NCBI GenBank assembly: GCA_007449985.2
Contig: VIIQ02000029.1
Location: forward strand, 81,001 to 145,000
Direction of reading: 5' to 3'
DNA: 64,000 nt
Source: Desmodesmus armatus
Lineage: Eukaryota; Chlorophyta; Chlorophyceae; Sphaeropleales; Scenedesmaceae
Shown here: positions 22,501 through 32,054 of the stretch, one piece after another
How positions within the stretch are numbered: the first letter of the stretch is position 1
Layout of the letters: the number at the start of each line of letters is the position of its first letter
Translations under genes and position numbers: made by a program
Notes under the pieces: generated by a model
Told to the model about the DNA's origin: nothing
What the model saw: the letters and a program-made list of their open reading frames with translations, nothing else
Databases searched by the model: none

Positions 22501-25500
22501 ATCTTTGACGAGTCAACCATCGGCTACAAGACCAAGCTTACCCCTACACAAGTGCAAGCACAAGAGCAAGACCTGTCACCCCCTTCCATCGATTACGTCA
22601 AGGAGCTTACACCCATTCAGCTCCCAACACCAAGCACAGGCAACCCCCCAGCACCGGCACCTGCCCCAGCGCCAGCACCGGCACCTGCCCCAGCGCCAGC
22701 ACCGGCACCGGCCCCAGCGCCACCACCAGCACCGGCACCAGCGCCACCACCGGCACCGGCCCCTGTGCCGCCACCCCAGCCTGTCAACCCACAGACGACA
22801 GAGCCAAGAACCAGCTCCCGCATCAGGAAACCCAGTGTTGTTACCTTCCGTGAAGACCATGTTGTACCTGACCGACTACGGCTACCATCGCTGCATCTCA
22901 AGATCTCGTGGAGCCCAGCACCTACAAGGAAGCCACCGCAAGCCCTCAAGCTGACCAGTGGCGCCAAGCAATGGATACAGAAATCTCTGAACTACTTGGC
23001 AACGACTCGTGGATCGCCCAAACACCGCCTCCCGGCGTCAAGCCCATCCCAGGCAAGTGGGTCTACAAAGTGAAGTACGACGCCACCGGCAACATTGAGC
23101 GCTTCAAGGCCCGCTTCGTAGCAAAAGGTTTCAAGCAGGAGCACGGCATCGACTACGACGAAGTGTTCGCACCAGTCAGTAAGTTCACAACCCTGCGCCT
23201 GCTACTAGCTACTGTGGCAGCCCAGGATCTACACCTACACCAGATGGATGTCAAGAACGCCTTCCTACAAGGAGACCTGTCAGAAGAAGTCTGGGTTCAA
23301 CCCCCTGAAGGCTATGCAGATGTGTTATGCCGTCCCGGCGAAGCCCTACTACTCAAGAAGGCACTCTACGGCCTGAAGCAAGCACCACGCGTGTGGCACC
23401 AGAAGCTACACAAGGAGCTTATCAACCTAGGCTTCCAACAGTCCCTCGGCGACCCTTCCTTCTACGTCAAGAAAGACAACAACGGCAACATACTAGCCCT
23501 CATCTACGTGGACGACATCCTCGTCGCCGCCAAGAGCCTACCAGACCTACAACAGATCAAGGCCAAGTTGGCTACAATCTTCAAGGCAAGAGACCTCGGT
23601 GAGGCGACCTACTTCCTAGGTATGAGGATCACACGGCAGCGTTCTACACACACACTGAAGCTATGGCATGACAAGAAGACACAAGACCTTCTCTCAGACT
23701 ACCGGATGACAGATGCTTACGCCCGTGCGGTTCCCATGGCGCCCTCTGCCAACCTGACCAAAACTGATGGCCAACCTGTCAAGCCCGAAGAGAAGCCCCA
23801 GTACAGCACACTCATTGGCAGTTTGCTTTACCTTTCAATTAGCACTAGACCTGACATTGCGTATGCAGCTAGCAGCCTTGCACGCTATCTGGCTGCACCC
23901 ACCAGTGAGCACATGCACCATGCTTTAGGTGTTCTGCGTTACCTTGCAGGCACACCCACAGTTGGCATTGTTTACAGCGGTACCAGTCTGTCCCTGACAG
24001 CATACTGTGACAGCAACTTTGCAACATGTCGTGACACCCGCAGGTCTGTCACTGGTTATGCTTTCATGTTCAACAACGGCATTATCTCGTGGTCTAGTAG
24101 AATGCAGCGCACAGTTGCAGCCTCCACCACTGAGGCTGAGTATATGGCAGCTTCTGAGGCTGTTAAGGAAGCTTTGTTCCTCAGGAAGCTCCTGCCTGTC
24201 ATAGGCCTCAAGTCTCATACTGTCAACATCTTTACTGACAGTCAAGGTTCACTAGGCTGGATTAAGAACCCAGTCACAGCTGCACGATCCAAGCATGTTG
24301 ATGTGATGCACCACATGGCACGTGAGCGTGTTGCACGCGGTGAAGTTCACTTTGCACACATCTCTACTCAGAAGATGCTTGCAGATACCTTTACTAAGCC
24401 ACTTCCACCTGAGAAGTTTGTGCAGTGCCGCAAAGCACTTGGTATTCACTGACCAGTTTTGCATAGTGTGCTGATCACGGCGGAGTGTTGGAATTGAGTA
24501 TGCTCAGCCCACTATGCTGGACTTGGTTACCCGAAGTTAAGGGTTTTATGCATGGCGACTGAAGTTATGCTATCCGCTCCTGCGGAGTATATGACCTCTG
24601 CATTGTCAGAGTGTATTTGGATGTTTACTCTCTCTCTCTAAGCCTGCATACGGTGCACCAGTGTAACAGGACTACTTTCCCACCTTATAGCTGTCAAGGT
24701 TCCCTGAGCTTACAACTCCCAGCCACATCTATTCATATCAAAACGACATGGCAGACTACTTGGCCGTGGAGGTGGCCACAGAACGACAGGCCTCCACAAC
24801 CACAGAATGTGTGCAGAGCAATGCAAGGGAAACCTACTACTGGCCCTACTCAATTGAGGAAGTTACAACACAAACAGGCACTAGGAGGGAACACACGCCC
24901 TTGGCCGACTTGGCAGAGACCCTCAAGCACACCGCCAAACTCAAGTGCGCACTTGGAGAAGCCAACACTACAGGGGTGTACTTTAAAGCTTGGGAAGACC
25001 AGGACAAACACATAAACCACAAATACAGCCACCTCTTCATGCGAAGTGCGGCAATCAAACACAGAAGACGGAAGCTGATCTTACAATACAGATGGGGCCT
25101 GCTCCCAACCAACAAGCTGCTGAGCCGCTATAAAGTAATACATAATAACAACTGCCCCCTGTGCAACCAACCTGACGGGGGGCACCACGCGCTCAGCGCA
25201 TGCCCAAGACTGTCCGGGGCAGTCACAAAACGGCACAATGACGCGGGGTCACTGATTATCCAAGCAGTGCACAACGGAAACAGAGGCGCAGAACTGGTGA
25301 TGAGCGACGTCGGCCTGAGCCGTAGCTGTGCCATCATGAAGGGGAAAGGAAGAATTCCGCTCGGTGTCTTGCCAGAAAGTATGCCGGACGGCCTCAAAGG
25401 AAGAATCCGACAGCGATGCAAACCCGACGCGCTAATGGTACATACGGAACAACACATCACACACTACGAGCTCATTGAGATTAAATACTGTAGAGACACG

Positions 25501-28500
25501 GACCCTACGCACCAAGAGAACAGGGCCGACCGCCAGCACGACCGTCTGATGAAATCGATCAAAATCTTCGACCCCAGCGCAGAGGTGAAACTGACAAGCA
25601 TTTACTGGGAGTATCTGGATGTATTTACAAGAAAACAGAAGAGCACCTGAAGGACTTGGGAATACAGGGTACAGCACTGTCACAGCTGCTGAAGAAACTC
25701 CACCACCTGGCAGGTAAACATGTAGAGGAAATCTGGAACACGAGACATGCCGCCATACAGAACGCAAGGTACTACGCCAAATCAAGCTGGAGCAAGAGGA
25801 AAAGAGAACTGCATGGCCAACCACTGCCTGACCACAGGAAACGAAAGAAGCTGAAGCAGCAATTTTGATCCCTAGGGTGTATAGGCACCTGGGGTTACGG
25901 TGGGGACGTGGCGACCACTATGAGGTCACACACGGCCCCTTCCTCAACTAACGCTAAATGCCTGGCATTTTAGCGTCATCTCTCTCTCTCTCACCACATT
26001 CATGACTGCAGTCATCAACTCAGCACCAGAGGGCGGGGCTCCCACTATGACACCACCCCCAGAGCAATTTGCTGCCATGATGCAGCGGTGGTGCAGCATG
26101 GCCAAGCCGCTGCTGCTGTTGCTGATGGACGAAGCAGCTATCACCCGCTATCCCAGTGCTGTCACTGGTGCTGGCATGCTGCTGAGTTTGCTGGGCAATG
26201 GGATGGAGTGCTGGGTGTCACTGGCGACAGACGAGGCAGTAGTGCAGCAGCAGATTGCTCAGCTCATGGCAGGTGAGTGGGCACTCAGAGAGGGGGGGGC
26301 TGCAAGCGTGCACTGTGTATCATTGTTATAACAGGGAATGTGCTGCCCCCGCTTGCTCTCTTGTTGTCAGCGCTGACATTTGTGGCAGGGTCACAACAGC
26401 TCATCCGCTCCTTGAGAAGGTGCTAGTTGCTGTAGCAGCAAGCCTTCGTCAGAACACAGGCTAGCGGCAGCGCAACATCAAGAAATCCAGGGTCAGCAAG
26501 TACCTCATGTGCGCAATGCAATTCCCCCACCCCTTCCTGTGCCACTCTTGTCCATTGTTTGGCCTGCAGTCTTTCATACCAAGACATGACACCCATTGAT
26601 CAGACTCCCATCCTCTCCTTCCCTCCCATCCGCTTCCTGTGGCATTGCAACAGGCCTGGTTCCAATCTTTGGCAAGGTCATGACCGCAGTGGCAGGGGGA
26701 ATTCCCCAGAACACAGTCCAGCGACAGCGCGGAGCAAGACAACCAGAGGCAGCAGTCAATGCAGCAGAGGCAGCACACGCACGGGACTACTTCCCCCACC
26801 ACCCGGACATTGCTATGGGCCTGCACCTGCTGGGCCTTTGGAAGGGACTGGCAGCAAGCTGGCCAGGCACGCTGCTGCGCTCGAGCAGTGGTGCCAAGGG
26901 AAAGAAAGGCGGCCGCAGCAGCAGTCGCAGCAGCAGCGGCAGCGTCAGTCTGCAGGAGACGGTGCTGCCGGCCTGCGACCTGGCAGTCAACATCCTCAAA
27001 ACCTGGCCACCCAACATAGCAGGGGGGTCAACCAGCAGCAGCAGCAGTGGCAGCAGTATTGAAGTGCCTGACGGAGCCATTCCCCGGTCAGTTGTTGCAA
27101 CCCTGATGTGCGCGACTGCATTCCTGCTGATGAATGCAATCCAGACAGAGCTAGTGGGCGATGATAGCCCGCTCAGCACAGCAGATACCAAGTTTGTCAG
27201 TAAGCTGTCTGCATCAGCAGCAGTACAGCACCTGCTGCTGCTGCAGACGGCATTCACCTGCCACCTGCTGCACAAGCAGCGGCAGGGGCTGTCTCCTATC
27301 AAAGCCAAGGAAGCAGCAGCAGCAGTGTCAGGATCCAGGGATCTGGCAGCAGCTGCCGCTGCTGCCGAAGCTGGCAGCAGCAGCAGCAGCACTGACAAGC
27401 AGCAGCAGTACCTGTCCGTTCCGTCCCATTACGCAGCAGTTCTCGAGCTGCTGCTGGTGCCAGCAGACAGCCTAGATCTTCTTTCAGGCAGCGATGGTGT
27501 GATCTCACTGACAGGCCAGCTTCAGGCTGGGTTGGCCACACTACAAGAGCTTTTGGCGGGGACACTGGGTCAGCCGCACTCCGGCGGCCAGGGCTTGTAC
27601 AAGGTGCAGGGCTTGCCCAACATACCTGTTGAGCTGTGTGCCCCGCTGCACTGTATGCTGGCAGAGGCTGCTGCACTGGCACATGGCCGGATCGTGATCC
27701 TGCACGGGGTGCTGGTGGATATGCAGATCCTACAGGATGTATACTTTGGGGTGAGTCATGGGTGCGGGGTACAAGAGTGAGCTCATAGTTCAAGGTGAAC
27801 AACTTGTTTGAAGCGCTCAACTATGTTGAGGGGTCTTGTTACTGAGCAAGTTCTGGGGGTACGGTCAGGCTCCCAGGTACTGGGGCTGTGGGGTCGTGCA
27901 ATTGGGTTGGGGTGCCGCTTTGGGGCAAGTCCTGGGCGTGCGTTCAGAACAGTGCTGAGCTTGGGTTGTGGGGTGTTGATTTAGGGTTGCTGTGCCGCTA
28001 CTTTGGGGCGTTTCGGGTGTGGGGGTTAGCACTAAAAGGTCCAGGGGCTCAGGTGAGGTTGGAGTGGCCCTGGATTTCAACAGGCTGATTGGCCGGCATG
28101 CATGCCGTGCAAGAAGTTGGCGGCAGCATTCTATCTACATGCATGATTGATAAACACCTGCACCGTCCCTGGTCCCTGCTTGGCTGTGTGTGCTTCAGGC
28201 CAAGATGGGCCCTAACCAGGCAACAGCAGCAGCCGCCAACACTGCCGTGGTAGACTATACGGGCGCCCTGGCTGCCTGCCTGCAGCTGATGGGCCCTGCT
28301 GTCCTACATGCCTACAAACACAGCGGCGAAGAAGGTGCGCCGATGTTATACACGCACACCGCGCACGTGCAGGCACACATGTTCACTTCAAGCATGTGTT
28401 TACGTGCTGCCTGGACTTGTACCACTGTTTTCACCAGTAGCTTGCATGTGCTGCATGTGCGTACGTAGGTGACAAAGAGATGCCGCCTGGAACGGGTGGC

Positions 28501-30482
28501 TGCCCTTTGGGCATGGATGGCAAGCCTCTAAAGGGGGCACCACTGCGGGACGCTGCCTTGAACCTCTTTGGTACCGTCACTGTCAAGATTGGCAGCGCTC
28601 CAGGTGAGGACAGCACATCACCGATTGCAGCTGGTGCAGCTGCGTTGCATTGCATTGAAGCCCAGCTTGCCGTGAGCCAATTTGCTTTGTGAACACACCA
28701 TACATGCAGCCAATGCAGCCAACCTATGATGGTATGACAGGGGTCAGCAGGGGTCGTGTTGCAGTAAGGCGGGCTTGATTCTCCTGCTGGGGGTTGGTGA
28801 GGTGCGGCAGAATTTGGGGGAGTCAAAAGTGTGTAGTAGCGGTACTGCAGCAGCACCGGAACAACATGCATGCCGCCTTTCCACCCACCTTGTACGTGGT
28901 TACCCCCAACCCTGAATGCACCGCTTGCTGCCGCTGGTGCTATTGCTGCTCGTAGCCGTTCAGGAGATGCTTGTGGCGGCTTGCAAACCCCGTCCCTTCA
29001 CAGCAGCAGCGGTGTGTGAAGCAGCAGTGCGCGGTGCAGCACGCCACATTCAGATGCCCCCCGGCGGCGTTCGCATGTTCGCTTCACTCGCAATGGACGC
29101 GTGCAGCCAACTGACAGCTCCACCCAACAGCAGCAGCAGCACCCGCAGTGATATGCTGGCAGCAGCAGTGTCAGACAGCGGCACCCGGGACGCCCTGCTG
29201 CTGCAGTTTGCGCTGATCACTACGCAGCTGAAGTACGCCGCTAGCAGCTGTGGCAGCACCAGCGTGGTTTCCGGCCTGCTGCACCACGTTCTGCCGAGTT
29301 GTCGGTCCGTTTCCAAGTTGGGAAAGCTCATCGAGCGCACTGTCGACATCGACAGCGACAGCGGCAGCAGCAGCGTCAGCAGCAGCAGTCCTGAGGAGCA
29401 GAGGGTGCGGGTGCGGGTGATGCTGCCTTGGATCCACCTGTGTGGACGTAATCTGTTCTTTGCTGGCAGCCAGCTGCTGTTAGCTCTGGAGGATCCAACA
29501 GTAGGTAGGGCGCCTGGGCTGAATGCCAACGCACCACCGGCCATGGAGCAGGTGAGTGTTTTACTCACTACTGCAGTGTGGCATTAGGCAGTCACTGTTG
29601 TATGCATCCTCTCGATACATTTGGAAGAAGTGCATATAGACTGATCTCAGATTACGAAGGCCTATAATGTACCACTTACGTAACGCGGGTTGTGCTGCAG
29701 GTTGCGGTCAGTGTAGCAACGTGCCAGGCAGGCTTTTCCTGTGCTGTAGCAAGCTGCGGTCAGCAGCCAGTCACCAACCACGCGTGCTGGCGGTGTTGCG
29801 TGAATTTTTGGTTTACTGAAAGCTCTGTGACAGCCAGTGTGTGTTCTGCCACCATATCCCTGATACTCCCCTACGGAGGCCTGTAACCAGCTGTATATTG
29901 CGCTCGTTGTGCCATTGTCTGCAGGTGCTTGTGAGCATCCTATGGGTGCTGCTGATGGTCGGGAGTCAAATATACCAGCTGCAGCAGCTGCAGCCTGAAG
30001 GGACGTGTGTGCTGCCAGGGCAGCCAGACTCGGCACTCAAGGCACTTCACGAGCTGTTAGATAACACCCTGCAACCTATCACGATGGAGTGGGAGGGGGT
30101 GTTGAGCAAGTGGAAGGCAGCCGCCAGCCTACTAGGGCAGTTGATGGCATCTGCGGGCAGTGGCGGCAGCAACGTAGCTTGGGGGCATCAGCTGCAGCAC
30201 ATGCTGCAGACTGCTGTGCCGGGGAAGACAGCAGCTGCGCTGCGGGATGCCGGTGCTGCTGTGTGTGCTGAGTTCCCGGTTAAGTTGTGCTGCAACAACC
30301 CGGGCTGCACGTCCATGGCCAAGGTGGGGGAGATGCTGCTGGGCAGCAGCTGCAGCGGCTGCAAGGCTGCGAGGTACTGCAGCAAGGCCTGCCAGGGTGC
30401 AGCGTGGAAGATGGGGCACAGCAAGGTGTGCAAGCGCATCACCAAGGCAGCGGCAGCAGCAGGGGCGGGGGTTACACGGTAG
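13578..30482 (+). CDS. MYND-family paralogue C, exon 1 split by nested retroelements
   Basis: Exon 1 runs 13578-13669, is interrupted by the LINE at 13670-25990, and resumes to 26272 (target-site duplication 25991-26003). The others are 26654-27750, 28199-28334, 28469-28603, 28956-29551 and 29925-30482. All junctions are GT-AG and in phase, and no frameshift was seen outside the insertion, so this is the best reference copy of the family. Exon 2 has Ser-rich linkers and the ELCAPLHCM landmark; exon 5 has [19 protein letters not shown]; exon 6 ends in a MYND finger with Cys/His ligands in CCNNPGC, CSGC, YCSKAC, GHSKVC. Transcription through the insertion would give a broken N-terminus, so a functional product needs a start within or downstream of it, for example from 26,002 onward. 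Intron ends in CTG-rich tracts. Role unknown beyond probable protein-protein interaction. Confidence 0.75.
13670..18835 (+). CDS. LINE polyprotein: reverse transcriptase, PHD-like finger, RNase H (5' part)
   Basis: One long open frame. The order is a charged linker; reverse transcriptase at about 14,400-15,400 ([38 protein letters not shown], and YADDLNII with the catalytic Asp pair at about 15,190); a long basic region; a Cys-rich PHD-like finger at about 16,867-17,050 ([20 protein letters not shown]); and RNase H from about 18,394 ([22 protein letters not shown] supply Asp, Glu, Asp). The frame is cut after HTGVYGN by the copia element and resumes at 24,741. RT and nicking activity together drive target-primed reverse transcription in such elements. 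No N-terminal apurinic-type endonuclease remains. Confidence 0.9.
18836..19094 (+). repeat. copia 5' LTR
   Basis: Starts TG and ends CA. It matches 24,486-24,740 except for a longer TC run (about 18,978-18,993). The promoter and R region should lie here, but no TATA box was assigned. Confidence 0.95.
19095..19145 (+). promoter_or_regulatory. Primer-binding site: 39-nt complement of an initiator tRNA-Met 5' half
   Basis: Directly after the LTR, GGTTATGAGCCC matches the anticodon arm of tRNA-Met (CAU), not a tRNA 3' end. The complement continues to 19,133. Read in reverse it starts AGCGGAGTAGCGCAGTGG and runs to GGGCTCATAACC, exactly 39 nt with the look of an initiator tRNA-Met 5' half. A second 12-nt copy of the site follows at 19,134-19,145. 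Drosophila copia is known to prime from a 39-nt tRNA-iMet 5' half. Confidence 0.85.
19853..20940 (+). CDS. copia Gag
   Basis: ATG at 19,853 follows a 758-base leader. The capsid-like N-terminal part has a helical region typical of copia Gag (about residues 30-210: [31 protein letters not shown]). A Gln/Asn/Phe/Gly-rich basic linker follows with three FRGQQQ-type repeats, then the nucleocapsid knuckle [14 protein letters not shown] (CX2CX4HX4C, about residues 301-314). The frame stays open to 21,430, but its sense ends near YDDPP at about 20,940, where the next frame takes over. The protein packages element RNA into particles. Confidence 0.9.
20941..22890 (+). CDS. copia protease-integrase region
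   Basis: Frame -1 to Gag; it enters around [13 protein letters not shown]. The aspartic protease site is WLMDSGASD (21,208-21,234). The integrase zinc-binding domain has HSRLGH and CSTCALSK (H-H-C-C). The catalytic core has [17 protein letters not shown] and [10 protein letters not shown], giving the D, D, E triad. A Pro-Ala repeat of about 45 residues (22,650-22,770) separates integrase from the RT frame. The protease matures the polyprotein and the integrase joins the cDNA to the genome. A frame change to RT lies between about 22,860 and 22,905. Confidence 0.9.
22891..24452 (+). CDS. copia reverse transcriptase-RNase H
   Basis: Frame -1 to integrase; the first clear residues are [12 protein letters not shown] (no ATG). 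RT motifs are [52 protein letters not shown] and [13 protein letters not shown], with the YVDD catalytic box. RNase H follows with [29 protein letters not shown] and IFTDSQGSL, ending [19 protein letters not shown], the usual copia C-terminus. The stop is 34 bases before the 3' LTR. All catalytic residues are present. Confidence 0.95.
24486..24740 (+). repeat. copia 3' LTR
   Basis: TGTTGG...ATATCA, 255 bp, preceded by GGCGGAG, a weak polypurine tract, and followed by the AAACG duplication. Confidence 0.95.
24741..25868 (+). CDS. LINE polyprotein, 3' part: RNase H end, CCHC finger, PD-(D/E)XK-like domain
   Basis: Continues the frame broken by the copia element. Joined across the AAACG duplication it reads HTGVYGN then [11 protein letters not shown], the expected final RNase H block (GN..AD). 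Then come a CX2CX7HX4C finger ([17 protein letters not shown], about 25,153-25,203) with a nearby RHN, and KPDALM ... [11 protein letters not shown] (about 25,420-25,497), which fits a PD-(D/E)XK restriction-like endonuclease core. The frame stops at 25,650, but a second frame continues the same domain ([15 protein letters not shown] through 25,868), so a single-base indel near 25,602 is likely. RT plus RNase H plus restriction-like endonuclease is the Dualen/RandI arrangement. Confidence 0.8.
25869..25990 (+). other. LINE 3' tail with stem-loop and TC repeat
   Basis: Untranslated 3' end starting CCTAGGGTG. It contains a near-perfect hairpin (CGCTAAATGCC / GGCATTTTAGCG, 25,952-25,975) and a terminal (TC)n run. 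It probably serves as the recognition signal for the element's reverse transcriptase; that role is inferred from other LINE stem-loops. Confidence 0.75.
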
Positions 30483-32054
30483 GGCAGTTGCATCTCGCAT
30501 CGTGTTGCCCCAATGCACGCACCCAGCCATGTGCGCCACACTTGGTTTGCACCTGAAGGTGTGCCCACTGTGTTCACACTATGGACGTGCTGAAGTGACA
30601 CGTTCTTTCACGGACATGGAAAAGCATGGTTGTTATGGTGGCATGTTGCATTCCCGCTCAAGCTGAATGATTCGGTTGCTGTTGCGAGTGAGCCCCAAGG
30701 TGCAACCGCCTCGAAGGTTTCTTTTCTCCAACATGGAAAGACAGTGTGCATATTGCCTGGTGAGGCATGCGTATGTACATCATTGTACACAGCCTTACCG
30801 TTGCCCATCAAGCTAACGTTTTTGAGTGGCTCTTGGTGCATGCGTCATAGCTTGTGTGCTGCTCTGCTGCAGCGGCAGTCTGATATGCAGCATATCAGAC
30901 TGCCGCATATCATATCCTCTGTGGTTGCTGTGACTTTTCGAATACCCAGCAGTACTACTTGCGTAACGACGCGCGACACATTTGTTGCGGAGCTGTGAGC
31001 CAAGTGAGACAGTGCCCGGAACCGGGGAGGTAGCGTGATTTCCTGTGGAGACACTGGGAACACACAAGATGGTAACACAGCTGTGAGCCAAGTCTTCAGG
31101 GGTGGCAGTGCGGCTGGGTAGTGCTTGCGCTGGTGGTGCTTCTGTGGGTGTGACATCGCAACGGCAAGATTCAGCTGTCGTGCTGGCTTGTTGCTGTTGT
31201 GCTAGCTTGTTGGGCGAGAGTGACATCAGACGGACAGCACCGCCTCGGACAGCACCGCCATCGTTTCAGACCTGCCGTGCGGGTTGTGACGTGCTCTGCA
31301 CAGGCGTAACATAGTCTACGTATCCCAGTGTAGGTGGCGTAAACCACCGCGGGGGATCACACCTTGCAAGGCTTGTGAGGTTCACCTGACCCCACCTCGG
31401 TGGGGGATGCCCTTGTTGTGTGGCTAACATGACTATGTCACATGTTTGAGCAGCGCAAAGCATCATACCCTGTGCCAAAGAGATTGTCAACACTGGCCTG
31501 GCCAGGAGACATGTCGCATGTACATGACAGCGCCATATCATATGACAGTAACTTTCAAGCATGTGATCACGCATGGACAGCAGCCAGACAACCTGCAAGG
31601 TACAGTAAATGTATAAAACACATCATGTCCGTATGGTCATGAAAAACATGTCGACACCAACTGTGACTTCATGAACAGCGTCATGAACATCAACATGTTC
31701 AAGTCAGTGTGCCAGTGTGCCAAAAAGCACCAAAGGAAACCATGTGATGCAGCAACTTGCTATTGAATAGCAATTATGCAACCAAATGCTGCAGACACTT
31801 TTGCACCTGATACAATAACAACTCAGAGACAGCGCAAATTCCTTACACAGTACGATCCTGCAGCTCAACAACACAACAGCCGCCGGCACCATCTGTTGTT
31901 GTCCAACAGCAGCAACCCACTTCTCTCAGCCGCAAATGTCCTCGCAAGCCCAGCTGCAAAATGGAACCTGCAAAATCCCCAGCCTGCTGCACTAAGACCG
32001 TGTGCTGCAACATCACCACCGCTGCTGCTGCGCTACTGGAACACACTAACTGCC
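30483..32054. other. Convergent spacer between paralogues C and D
   Basis: No coding region was supported. It holds the long palindrome at 30,872-30,906, a short CCCCACC/GGTGGGG hairpin near 31,391-31,406, and the 3' end of paralogue D. Confidence 0.4.
30872..30906. repeat. Perfect palindrome, 17-bp arms, one-base centre
   Basis: GCGGCAGTCTGATATGC, then A, then its exact reverse complement. Confidence 0.9.

Larger units (their letters stand above)
18836..24740 (+). mobile_element. Ty1/copia LTR retrotransposon nested in the LINE
   Basis: A 5.9-kb element with a 259-bp 5' LTR and a 255-bp 3' LTR, both TGTTGG...ATATCA, and a perfect 5-bp target-site duplication AAACG (18,831-18,835 and 24,741-24,745). 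By inspection the LTRs differ mainly in the length of one TC run, which suggests recent insertion. The order protease, integrase, RT-RNase H identifies Ty1/copia (Pseudoviridae-type). The three coding blocks lie in three different frames. Confidence 0.95.
13670..25990 (+). mobile_element. Dualen/RandI-like LINE, 5'-truncated, with nested copia element
   Basis: The insertion is flanked by TCACCACATTCAT at 13,657-13,669 and 25,991-26,003, a 13-bp target-site duplication inside exon 1 of paralogue C. Without the copia element the LINE is about 6.4 kb. It starts in the linker before reverse transcriptase, so any upstream ORF and N-terminal endonuclease are lost. The 3' end is a short untranslated tail with a stem-loop (25,952-25,975) and a TC repeat. 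The same tail occurs alone at 35,297-35,426, which confirms the 3' boundary. Confidence 0.9.

Noticed and set aside
22576..22967. Gly-Ala and Cys-Arg-Trp repeat frames on the minus strand
   Set aside because: Antisense of the Pro-Ala repeat in copia integrase.
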